DNA of 64,000 bases, taken from the NCBI RefSeq assembly GCF_001606025.1, contig NZ_CP014945.1, forward strand, positions 1,922,001 through 1,986,000. The letters are read 5' to 3'. Shown here one piece after another: positions 37,010-45,130 of this stretch. The stretch comes from Psychrobacter alimentarius (lineage in GTDB: Bacteria > Pseudomonadota > Gammaproteobacteria > Pseudomonadales > Moraxellaceae). Below the pieces are notes generated by a model that did not search any database, was not told the origin of the DNA, and saw only the letters and a program-made list of their open reading frames with translations. The number at the start of each line of letters is the position of its first letter. Positions within the stretch are counted from its first letter, which is position 1. A program made the translations under genes and the position numbers.

Positions 37010-37789
37010 ATGCCTGTACTTGAAAATAAAGACGTTACCTTAAACTATGCCACCTTTGGTGATCGCCACAACCCTGCCCTTATATTCTCTAACTCCTTAG
37101 GGACCAACTACCAGATGTGGCAGCCGCAAATCGCTGACTTGCAAAACGAGTACTTTATCATCTGTTATGACACTCGTGGTCATGGTCAATCCTCTGCACC
37201 CAAAGGCCCTTATCACTTAAATGAGATTGGACAAGACGTCATCGATTTGCTCGATCATCTGAATATTGATAAAGCCTTTTTTTGTGGTATCTCAATGGGC
37301 GGCATGACAGGTCAATGGTTGGCTATCCATCATCCTAACCGCTTTTATCATTTGATGCTGTGCAATACTGCTGCAAAAATTGGCAACGATACCGCATGGA
37401 CAGAGCGGGCACAATTGGTACGAAAGCAAGGTTTAGATCCTATCGCGGCCACAGCAGCATCGCGTTGGTTTACACAAGGATTTATCAGCAGTCATCCTGA
37501 TGTGGTCGAGACCTTGTCTGAGGCGCTTGCCACTGGTAGTAGCGAAGGTTATGCCAGTTGTTGTGAAGCGTTATCGACCGCTGATACACGTTCGCAATTA
37601 CGAGATATTGATGCTGCTATTACCGTATTGGCAGGGTCAGCCGATCCGGTAACGACAGTTGAGGATGCTCAATATATGGTCGAACGCATTCCCAATGCCA
37701 CGCTCGCTACCATTGAGGCGTCACACATCTCAAACATTGAACAACCTGACGTATTCAATCAGTTTATACGGCAATACTTGGTGCATTGA
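37010..37789 (+). CDS. pcaD: 3-oxoadipate enol-lactonase
   Basis: Hydrolyses 3-oxoadipate enol-lactone to 3-oxoadipate. 259-residue alpha/beta hydrolase: oxyanion region FSNSLGTNYQMW, nucleophile S95 in CGISMGGMTGQ, acid in LAGSADPVT and catalytic histidine in IEASHISNIE. The ATG at 37010 is better spaced from AAGG than the one at 37001. It supplies the only step between CatC and PcaIJ, so the pathway is complete. Confidence 0.95.
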   Translation: MPVLENKDVTLNYATFGDRHNPALIFSNSLGTNYQMWQPQIADLQNEYFIICYDTRGHGQSSAPKGPYHLNEIGQDVIDLLDHLNIDKAFFCGISMGGMTGQWLAIHHPNRFYHLMLCNTAAKIGNDTAWTERAQLVRKQGLDPIAATAASRWFTQGFISSHPDVVETLSEALATGSSEGYASCCEALSTADTRSQLRDIDAAITVLAGSADPVTTVEDAQYMVERIPNATLATIEASHISNIEQPDVFNQFIRQYLVH

Positions 37790-37869
37790 TCACGTCACTG
37801 CTACGGCGTATCCAAGCCAAGCTACAAAAGCACTACCCACAAGGACGTTACCCCCAACAAGGAAGAAAC

Positions 37870-39165
37870 ATGAAAAAATCATTGCAAGCATTGGTTATTA
37901 GCATTGCTGTCTGTAGTGCCTTTAGCGCTCACGCTGATATCAATATCGATAAAGAAGTTAAAAGTGTTGAAAAAAAGGTGATTGAATGGCGACGCGACAT
38001 TCATCAGCACCCTGAACTGAGTAATCGGGAAACCCGTACCGCTGCTATCGTGGCTAAGCATTTAAAATCTCTCGGTATGCAGGTCGAAACTGATATCGCC
38101 CATACTGGTGTTGTGGGCTACTTAAAAGGGGCAAAACCCGGCCCGACCGTAATGCTACGCGCAGACATGGATGCCCTACCCGTCACCGAAAAAGCCGATG
38201 TCCCATTTAAATCAACGATCGTTACCAAATATATGGGAGAAGACGTGGGTGTGATGCATGCCTGCGGCCACGATACCCACGTGGCCATGCTCATGGGAAC
38301 GGCTGAAGTATTGGCTGCGGTACAAAAAGAGCTGCACGGCAATATCATGTTTGTGTTTCAGCCAGCAGAAGAAGGCGCGCCTAAAGGAGAAGAAGGTGGT
38401 GCCAACTTGATGTTAAAAGAAGGCATATTTAAAAAGTATCAACCAGATGTTGCGTTTGGATTGCATATTATGTCGAATCTAAACACTGGACAGATTGGTT
38501 ATCGAAGCGGCCCTATCATGGCCAGTGGCGACACGTTTGATATTACCGTAAAGGGCAAACAGACTCATGGTTCAGCGCCGTGGAATGGCGTTGATCCTAT
38601 TGCTGCCGCGTCACAGATCGTGACTGGGGTCAATCATATTGTCAGTCGTCAAATTGACATCACTAAAGAGCCCGCCATTATCTCATTCGGTAAAATAAGT
38701 GGCGGTGTCCGCGACAATATTATTCCAGACAGTGTTAACATGATTGGTACGATTCGTAACTTCGATATGGACAATCGCGCTAAAATTTTTGACAACATAA
38801 AGACAACGGCCTCCCATATAGCCATGGCATCAGGCGCAGAGGCAGACGTCAAAATCACCAAAGGCTATCCTGTCACCATCAACGATCCCGCGCTTACCGC
38901 GCAGATGCTGCCCACGCTCAAAAATGTAGCAGGTGCTGACAATGTCTTTGATGTACCAAAATTAACAGCCTCTGAAGACTTTGCGTTTTATTCTCAAGAA
39001 GTACCGAGTTTGTTTATTTTCTTAGGCGGTACACCGGTAGGACAAGACGCCAGTAAAGCACCCTACAACCACTCTCCCTATTTTTACGCCGACGAATCCT
39101 CTTTTAAAATCGGTACTAAAGCGCTGAGTCAGCTGGCCATAGATTATTTAGCCATGAATCAGTGA
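37870..39165 (+). CDS. Secreted M20-family amidohydrolase (possible hippurate hydrolase)
   Basis: 431-residue metal-dependent amidohydrolase of the M20D (HipO/AmaA/IAA-amino acid hydrolase) family. The N-terminus is a signal peptide (KKSLQALVISIAVCSAFSAHA|D), placing it in the periplasm. Family motifs: RRDIHQHPELSNRE, VMLRADMDALPV, HACGHDTHVAML (metal ligands), QPAEEGAPKGEEGG (catalytic glutamates) and ASEDFAFY near the end. It sits at the tail of the benzoate operon, 80 bp after pcaD, with GGAAG before the start. Hydrolysis of hippurate or another benzoylated amino acid would feed benzoate to BenE/BenK; this is inference. Most HipO proteins lack a signal peptide. Confidence 0.88.
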   Translation: MKKSLQALVISIAVCSAFSAHADINIDKEVKSVEKKVIEWRRDIHQHPELSNRETRTAAIVAKHLKSLGMQVETDIAHTGVVGYLKGAKPGPTVMLRADMDALPVTEKADVPFKSTIVTKYMGEDVGVMHACGHDTHVAMLMGTAEVLAAVQKELHGNIMFVFQPAEEGAPKGEEGGANLMLKEGIFKKYQPDVAFGLHIMSNLNTGQIGYRSGPIMASGDTFDITVKGKQTHGSAPWNGVDPIAAASQIVTGVNHIVSRQIDITKEPAIISFGKISGGVRDNIIPDSVNMIGTIRNFDMDNRAKIFDNIKTTASHIAMASGAEADVKITKGYPVTINDPALTAQMLPTLKNVAGADNVFDVPKLTASEDFAFYSQEVPSLFIFLGGTPVGQDASKAPYNHSPYFYADESSFKIGTKALSQLAIDYLAMNQ

Positions 39166-39237
39166 CGCATAAAACCTAGGCGTCTCAATGACGCTAAACT
39201 ATTACCTATAGCTTTGCCATATTAACAAGGAAAACAT

Positions 39238-40584
39238 ATGAGTATCAGTCAGGCCATCGAAAAAGTCGAAGCACGTTATGCCCACCAACCTGAATTCGTT
39301 CAAGCGGTCAAAGAAGTTGCCATGACGATTGCACCGCTATACGACGCCCATCCTGAATACAATACGTTGAAAGTATTCGAGCGTCTCGTTGAGCCTGACC
39401 GCATTATGGCGTTTCGTATTAACTGGGAAAATGATCAAGGCGAAGTGCAGGTCAACCGAGGTTGGCGCGTCCAGTTTAGCAATGCGCTGGGGCCTTACAA
39501 AGGCGGTGTACGGTTTCACCCTACCGTCAATCAATCTGTTTTGAAGTTTTTGGGTTTTGAGCAAATATTCAAAAATGCACTGACTGGATTGCCAATGGGC
39601 GGCGGTAAAGGTGGCTCAGATTTTGACCCCAAAGGCAAAACGGACAGCGAAATACGCCGCTTCTGTTATGCCTTTATGCGCGAACTACATCACTACGTGA
39701 ATAAAGACATTGATGTGCCTGCAGGCGACATTGGCGTCGGTGGGCGTGAAGTCAGTTATATGTTTGCCATGTATAAAAATCTCACGCATGAATATGGCGG
39801 CGTGTTGACTGGGAAAGGCGTGGGTTTTGGCGGAAGTTTGATGCGAACAGAAGCAACAGGATATGGCGCCGTATATTTCTTAGAAAATATGCTGGCGGCG
39901 CAACACGAAACCATCAGTGGCAAAAGAATACTCATTTCAGGCGCAGGTAATGTCTCACTACATGCTGCGGAAAAAGCCCATATGCTGGGCGGTATCGTCG
40001 TCACAGTATCAGACTCACAAGGTACTTTGTACGATGAAGCGGGTCTCAACCAAGAAAAAATTGACTGGCTTAAAGCGCAAAAAGCAAAAAGTAAACCTTT
40101 GGCAGACTATGTAGATGTGTACGGCGGTGAATGGCTAGCCAATCAAAAGCCGTGGCAATTCAAAGGTGATATTGCGATTCCATCAGCGACCCAAAACGAA
40201 GTCACGGTAGACGACGCCAAGCTCATGGTTGACAATGGTATTATCTATGTCGTTGAAGGTGCCAATATGCCGCTAACTGCCGAGGCAATTGATTATGTGC
40301 GCTTGCACCGTGTGCATTATGCGCCTGGTAAAGCTGCTAATGCAGGCGGCGTGGCTGTCTCTGCGCTTGAGATGTCACAAAACTCAGTACGTCAATACAA
40401 AACGTTTGAGCAAATAGATCTACGTCTCAAAAATATCATGAAAAACATCCATGATAGCGCAGCTGATGCCTCAGAACAGTACGGTCAAACTGACCATGGC
40501 TATATCGATTATATGGCTGGTGCCAATATCGTTGGTTTTAAGAGAGTTGCTGATGCGTTGGTTGCTTATGGTATTTTGAACTGA
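39238..40584 (+). CDS. gdhA: NADP-type glutamate dehydrogenase
   Basis: Reductive amination of 2-oxoglutarate to glutamate. 448 residues, normal for the hexameric NADP enzyme: GPYKGGVRFHP, catalytic-lysine region GLPMGGGKGGSDFDPKG, and nucleotide fold RILISGAGNVSLHAAEKA. Last gene before a strong terminator, 72 bp after the amidohydrolase gene. If that enzyme releases an amino acid from a benzoyl conjugate, a nitrogen-assimilating partner would make sense; otherwise the placement is unexplained. Confidence 0.94.
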   Translation: MSISQAIEKVEARYAHQPEFVQAVKEVAMTIAPLYDAHPEYNTLKVFERLVEPDRIMAFRINWENDQGEVQVNRGWRVQFSNALGPYKGGVRFHPTVNQSVLKFLGFEQIFKNALTGLPMGGGKGGSDFDPKGKTDSEIRRFCYAFMRELHHYVNKDIDVPAGDIGVGGREVSYMFAMYKNLTHEYGGVLTGKGVGFGGSLMRTEATGYGAVYFLENMLAAQHETISGKRILISGAGNVSLHAAEKAHMLGGIVVTVSDSQGTLYDEAGLNQEKIDWLKAQKAKSKPLADYVDVYGGEWLANQKPWQFKGDIAIPSATQNEVTVDDAKLMVDNGIIYVVEGANMPLTAEAIDYVRLHRVHYAPGKAANAGGVAVSALEMSQNSVRQYKTFEQIDLRLKNIMKNIHDSAADASEQYGQTDHGYIDYMAGANIVGFKRVADALVAYGILN

Positions 40585-40615
40585 TCCAGTTTTTGGATAT
40601 GTAACTCGCCTTAAT

Positions 40616-40658
40616 AAAAAACCGCTCACCTATCTTTTAAACAGGTGAGCGGTTTTTT
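40616..40658 (+). terminator. Strong intrinsic terminator after gdhA
   Basis: AAAAAACCGCTCACCT pairs perfectly with AGGTGAGCGGTTTTTT around an 11-nt loop. It closes the long ben-pca transcription unit and separates it from benK. Confidence 0.93.
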
Positions 40659-40755
40659 ATTGGTATTTTTAAATCGGTATTGTTAGAGCGATGAGCTTTT
40701 CAAAGAAAATATGACCATTGATACCGATACTGCACCAACCAGCCAATCAACATCC

Positions 40756-40791
40756 ATACCCTCTAGGTATAAATTTATACTTAGAGGGTTT
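40756..40791 (+). promoter_or_regulatory. CatM/BenM operator pair upstream of benK
   Basis: Site 1 is a perfect ATAC-CCTCTAG-GTAT (40756-40770). Site 2, ATAC-TTAGAGG-GTTT (40777-40791), is centred 21 bp downstream and has one weak half. The geometry mirrors the catB operator. Confidence 0.85.
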
Positions 40792-40820
40792 TTGACTTGA
40801 TCCTTATAAAACCCTAACTT
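40792..40820 (+). promoter_or_regulatory. Promoter of benK
   Basis: TTGACT (40792-40797), 17-bp spacer, TAACTT (40815-40820). The -35 directly abuts operator site 2, as at catB. Confidence 0.65.
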
Positions 40821-40860
40821 AATAAGTACTTATAGGGACATTACCCACGGAGAAAGTCGA

Positions 40861-42225
40861 ATGGAATCACCAACTTTAAACATCAATAAGGTCATTGATG
40901 ATGCCAAATTTGCGCCCTTTCATTGGAAAGTGCTTTTTTGGTGTTTACTCATTATTATTTTTGATGGCTACGATCTTGTCATTTATGGTGTGGCGCTACC
41001 TCTACTTATGGAAGAATGGTCATTGACCGCCGTACAGGCAGGGTTACTCGCGAGCGCGGCACTTTTTGGTATGATGTTTGGCGCGATGATTTTTGGGACG
41101 TTATCTGACAAAATCGGTCGCAAAAAAACGATTATGATCTGCGTTGCGCTTTTTAGTAGCTTTACTTTTTTGGGAGCCTTTGCCAACGGTCCCATCCAAT
41201 TTGCCACTCTGCGTTTTTTTGCAGGGCTGGGTATCGGTGGCGTCATGCCGATCTGCGTGGCCCTAACGTCTGAATATGCACCAAAACGCATTCGCAGTAC
41301 GTTGGTCGCGGTGATGTTCAGTGGTTATGCTATCGGTGGTATGGCGTCTGCCCTACTTGGATCATTTTTGGTGGTGGATTTTGGCTGGGAGATTATGTTT
41401 TATATCGCAGGTATACCAACTTTATTGCTACCTATCATTTGGAAAATGCTGCCAGAATCTTTGATGTATTTAGTCAAAGAGAAACGGGATAACGAAGCAA
41501 AGGTTATTGTACAAAAACTGGCTCCACAAGAAACCATCACTCCGGCTACTACCTTGCTATTAGATGAGCCAACCAAAGGTGACGATGCCCCTATCAAAGC
41601 GCTTTTCTTAAAAAACCGTGGCTTTACGACGATGATGTTTTGGGTGGCTTTTTTTATGTGCCTACTGATGGTGTATGCCCTAGCCAGCTGGTTGCCCAAA
41701 CTGATGATTCAAGCAGGTTATTCGCTAGGGGCAAGTATGCTGTTTTTATTTGCGCTCAATATTGGCGGTATGATTGGCGCGATTGGTGGCGGTGTGCTCG
41801 CTGATAAATTTCATCTTAAACCCGTCTTAACCATTATGTTTGCGCTCGGCGCAGTCTCATTGATACTGCTCGGTTATAACAGCCCGCAGGTAGTGCTATA
41901 TACGCTTATCGCCATTGCTGGTGCGACCACGATTGGTTCTCAAATTTTACTTTATACCTTTGTGGCGCAGTACTACCCGACTGCCGTTCGGACAACAGCA
42001 ATGGGCTGGGCATCAGGTATCGGTCGCATTGGCGCGATCGTCGGGCCCATCTTGACGGGTGCATTACTCACGCTTGAGCTGAGCCATCAGACCAATTTTT
42101 TGTTCATTGCCATTCCAGGTATGATTGCAGCCATCGCTATCTTTTTAGTCAATCTCAGTGCAGCTGTCGATGGTAAAGAAAGTAAAGCCCAACCCAGTAC
42201 TTTGAACTCGCCCATATCGACGTAG
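40861..42225 (+). CDS. benK: Benzoate transporter, MFS aromatic acid:H+ symporter
   Basis: 454-residue major-facilitator protein with twelve spans, AAHS subfamily: DGYDLVIYGVALPLLMEEW in span 1, GTLSDKIGRKKTIM between spans 2 and 3, and FFAGLGIGGVMPICVALTSEYAPKRIRS in spans 4-5, which match PcaK/BenK signatures. It has its own CatM/BenM operator and promoter after the gdhA terminator. With BenE it gives two benzoate carriers. BenK fits best, given context; vanillate or 4-hydroxybenzoate transport cannot be excluded. Confidence 0.9.
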   Translation: MESPTLNINKVIDDAKFAPFHWKVLFWCLLIIIFDGYDLVIYGVALPLLMEEWSLTAVQAGLLASAALFGMMFGAMIFGTLSDKIGRKKTIMICVALFSSFTFLGAFANGPIQFATLRFFAGLGIGGVMPICVALTSEYAPKRIRSTLVAVMFSGYAIGGMASALLGSFLVVDFGWEIMFYIAGIPTLLLPIIWKMLPESLMYLVKEKRDNEAKVIVQKLAPQETITPATTLLLDEPTKGDDAPIKALFLKNRGFTTMMFWVAFFMCLLMVYALASWLPKLMIQAGYSLGASMLFLFALNIGGMIGAIGGGVLADKFHLKPVLTIMFALGAVSLILLGYNSPQVVLYTLIAIAGATTIGSQILLYTFVAQYYPTAVRTTAMGWASGIGRIGAIVGPILTGALLTLELSHQTNFLFIAIPGMIAAIAIFLVNLSAAVDGKESKAQPSTLNSPIST

Positions 42226-42386
42226 AACTGATTAAAGCCTCATATTCAGTGCTGGAACACCTTTTAATATTAATCAGCTTTTGGCGTATTCATGATATGG
42301 ATGCGCTATTTTTTTGTGTACCGTGCATTACCTTTTATACCCTTGTATGAGCCTCTCATCCGATTAGATATTTGCAACGATACTGT

Positions 42387-42419
42387 CTTAAGGTTCAGTT
42401 AAGGTTGGTACCTTATGAT
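42387..42419 (+). promoter_or_regulatory. PmrA/QseB-like direct repeat and promoter before the hemolysin-family gene
   Basis: CTTAAGGT (42387-42394) and GTTAAGGT (42398-42405) repeat with an 11-bp period, one helical turn, resembling the TTAA-N7-TTAA boxes of PmrA/QseB-type OmpR-family regulators. A TATGAT -10 (42414-42419) follows 8 bp later, so the second repeat occupies the -35 position, as in activator-dependent promoters. A QseB/PmrA-type regulator is encoded 7 kb downstream. Confidence 0.6.
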
Positions 42420-42471
42420 TCTTCCATGATGTTAATCGTTCTAAACGCTTTTAACAATTTGGAGGCCGCTC

Positions 42472-43323
42472 ATGTCATTATTTATCAATAGCACTCATCC
42501 CTTACAGAATGTCCTCAACACGACTTTCTATATTGAGGCAGTTAAGCCAATGCCAGTATTGATTGTACAAGGAATCCCCTCGTCCTTATACGTTCGCGCC
42601 AGCACGCAAACGCCAGTACAAGCATCGCCCGCTTCATATGCCCAAAACCAAGATGCTCAAGCCTTTATCAAGCAAATCTACGAATACATCCATCACGCCA
42701 GATTAAGTTACTTTATGCCTATTTTGTTTTCAGGTTTTGCTGATATGCCCTCTTATTGCAATTGGTTATCCTCTGATGATAGCGCTTTACCTGCATTTAG
42801 AGGGACAAGCGTTGCGATTGGTTTAAAGCCTATTTCTGAAGATAAGATATTTTTAGAGCAGTATTTGGAATCTCATATACAAAATGAAGTCAGTCAGATA
42901 GCAGGAGAGCCAGTCAGTCGGCAGCGCATTTTTGAGATTGGCAATTTGGCATCTGGTCATGCTGGTAGCGCTCGGCTCATGATTGCATTTTTGGTGTTTT
43001 ATTTATCTACGCCTATCCTGCATCCAGTAACCCATGAGAGCCAAACCAAAGCCGACTGGGTGGTCTGCACAGGCACAGATGCTGTGCGACATATATTGGC
43101 ACATATGGGTATTCGTAGTCATATTATTGCCAAAGCCACTGCCGAAGCATTGAAAGATCCTGAACAAATATCAGCATGGGGACATTACTATCAACAAAAC
43201 CCCTTGGTGGTTGCCATCAATGTGGCAGACGCCAAAAGAGTATGCGCGCCTCATTATCGCTATACCGAGATGTTAGAGATGGCTGTTACCGCAGATCTCC
43301 CTCTCCACAAAATAACCACTTAA
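42472..43323 (+). CDS. Thermostable-hemolysin family protein (GNAT-like)
   Basis: 283 residues with the thermostable hemolysin (delta-VPH, PF12261-type) core: ALGLKPISEDKIFLEQYLE-like region in the middle, RIFEIGNLASGHAGSARLMI, and WGHYYQQNPLVVAINVADA near the end. The family was named from a Vibrio hemolysin, but the EIGNLAS and gly-rich features look like an acyltransferase (autoinducer-synthase or GNAT-type) fold, so haemolysis should not be assumed. It starts a compact operon with an acyl ligase, an Fe/2OG-type oxygenase and an SDR. A strong GGAGG precedes the ATG. The product of the set is unknown. Confidence 0.85.
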   Translation: MSLFINSTHPLQNVLNTTFYIEAVKPMPVLIVQGIPSSLYVRASTQTPVQASPASYAQNQDAQAFIKQIYEYIHHARLSYFMPILFSGFADMPSYCNWLSSDDSALPAFRGTSVAIGLKPISEDKIFLEQYLESHIQNEVSQIAGEPVSRQRIFEIGNLASGHAGSARLMIAFLVFYLSTPILHPVTHESQTKADWVVCTGTDAVRHILAHMGIRSHIIAKATAEALKDPEQISAWGHYYQQNPLVVAINVADAKRVCAPHYRYTEMLEMAVTADLPLHKITT

Positions 43324-43361
43324 CTGATAGAACTGTAAAACCACAAAGTAGTGAGGACGAA

Positions 43362-45092
43362 ATGACACCAATCTATACCGCAATATGTGAACACGCTCGC
43401 AAGGCACCTAAGCAGGTAGCAATCAAAACTATAGAGGGCGAGCATACCGTTAGCCTCACTTATGATGAGCTTCAGCGCACACTGGCCTTGCTTCATCAGA
43501 CATTGCATACATGGCAAGGCAAGCGTGTGGCCTTGTATGCGCATAATGAGATAGATTGGGTCATACTTGATTTGGCACTAAGTACCATTGGTGCTGTCGT
43601 CGTGCCTATACCCTTATTTTTTAGTGCCTTGCAAGTGGCTCACTTACTCCAAGATGCGCAGATCGAGCTGGTATACGTTGGCGCAGGTTTGACACTGCCC
43701 GACATACATGACGTAGATCGTGTGAATCACAATGTGAATAATTGGGTTATTGCTAAGACAGCAGAAGTAGACGCCGTAAAGCTTGAGCACGCCGCTCATA
43801 TCACAGGCAAGTTTTATCAACTGAACAACGATGCGGCTTATACTCTGACCTCTCAAGCTTCAGCTACTGCCAGCGAGTTTTGTAAAGTCACCTATACCTC
43901 TGGCAGCACAGGTATGCCAAAAGGGGTTTGCTTGGGACAAGATACCTTGATGCGTATTGTCAAGTCTCTAGCAGAAGCACTCGCTGACACTTTGACAGAT
44001 GACGCTGCCAACCCTCTAGACATCACTGATATCACAAGTAATTTTGGTCATTTAAGCGTGTTACCTTTTGCCACTTTGTTAGAAAATGTGGCCGGCGTCT
44101 ACGTGAGCTTATACATGGGACGTACCTTAGTCATTGGCAAGATTGGTCAATTTGGCTTGCTATCCAATCAAGCATTTGATGCCAAGCGACTCATCACAAC
44201 CGTGCAAACGCATCGCATCGCCAGCGTTATCTTGTTACCGCAAATGCTCAAAGCCATTTGCGAGTATCTAGCAGCCAACGAAAGTCGTCACGCTCATACG
44301 AGCGCTTCCAGTAACCATGCTCATAATGATTATGCTGCTAGTAACTATGCTAATAGCAACTATATAGCCAATGTCGCTTTGCCCTCCTTACGGTTTATGG
44401 CAGTCGGTGGCGGCAAAGTGTCTCCTACCCTCCTACAAGAGGCCAAAGCGCTAAACCTGCCTGTCTATGAGGGCTATGGCTTGTCTGAATGCGGCTCTGT
44501 GGTCAGTCTCAATACACCCAAAGCAAAGCGCGAAGGCAGTGTGGGCAAACCTATGCCCCATGCCTCAGTCAGCATCGCAGCTAGCGGCGAAGTTATGGTA
44601 AAAGGCAATGCTATGCAAGGCTACCTAAACCATGACAATACCAGCGAAGATATGAATAACAAAGACAATGGCGTTATTGCCACAGGTGACATTGGTTATG
44701 TAGATAACGATGGTTATTTATATATTACGGGTCGACGAAAAAACGTACTGATCAGTAGTTTTGGGCGCAATATCTCACCTGAATGGGTAGAAGCACAGCT
44801 CTTAACACAGTCAATCATCTATCAAGCGGCGGTGCTGGGAGATGGGGAGCCAAGTTTATCTGCTGTAATAGTCGCCAACCCTAACGAGGTAGCGACCAAT
44901 AGTAGCGACCTACAATTGGCTATCAAACAAGCGATAGAAATTGTTAATCAAGCCTTACCCGACTATGCCCGTATCAAACATTGGCATTTAGAAAAACGGT
45001 CATTTAGCACTGACAATGGATTATTGACTGATAACGGCAAACTGCGACGACCACGAATTTTCACCACTTATAAGTCGGCATTGGGCTTGTGA
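43362..45092 (+). CDS. AMP-forming acyl-CoA/acyl-acid ligase
   Basis: 576-residue ANL-superfamily ligase that activates a carboxylic acid as acyl-AMP. A3 motif VTYTSGSTGMPKG, A5 YGLSECGSVV, A7 TGDIGYVDNDGYLYITGR and A8 RKNVLISSFGRNISPEWVE (similar to long-chain acyl-CoA synthetases). The conserved C-terminal lysine region reads TDNGKLRR. An unusual Asn/His/Tyr/Ser-rich insertion of about 30 residues (44289-44371) lies before the A4-A5 region. The start is the ATG at 43362 with GAGG upstream; a longer frame from 43176 would overlap the previous gene. It probably supplies an activated acid to the hemolysin-family or oxygenase partner. Confidence 0.88.
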   Translation: MTPIYTAICEHARKAPKQVAIKTIEGEHTVSLTYDELQRTLALLHQTLHTWQGKRVALYAHNEIDWVILDLALSTIGAVVVPIPLFFSALQVAHLLQDAQIELVYVGAGLTLPDIHDVDRVNHNVNNWVIAKTAEVDAVKLEHAAHITGKFYQLNNDAAYTLTSQASATASEFCKVTYTSGSTGMPKGVCLGQDTLMRIVKSLAEALADTLTDDAANPLDITDITSNFGHLSVLPFATLLENVAGVYVSLYMGRTLVIGKIGQFGLLSNQAFDAKRLITTVQTHRIASVILLPQMLKAICEYLAANESRHAHTSASSNHAHNDYAASNYANSNYIANVALPSLRFMAVGGGKVSPTLLQEAKALNLPVYEGYGLSECGSVVSLNTPKAKREGSVGKPMPHASVSIAASGEVMVKGNAMQGYLNHDNTSEDMNNKDNGVIATGDIGYVDNDGYLYITGRRKNVLISSFGRNISPEWVEAQLLTQSIIYQAAVLGDGEPSLSAVIVANPNEVATNSSDLQLAIKQAIEIVNQALPDYARIKHWHLEKRSFSTDNGLLTDNGKLRRPRIFTTYKSALGL

Positions 45093-45130
45093 TTCATGGT
45101 ATTTATCATTTACTTTTGGAGCACCTTATT

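Noticed and set aside
42472..43323. Reading this gene as a true haemolysin or virulence toxin
   Set aside because: Only the family name supports it; there is no signal peptide, and the context is metabolic.
43176..43361. Extended start of the acyl ligase overlapping the hemolysin-family gene by about 150 bp
   Set aside because: The ATG at 43362 has GAGG upstream and begins right at the conserved ligase fold.
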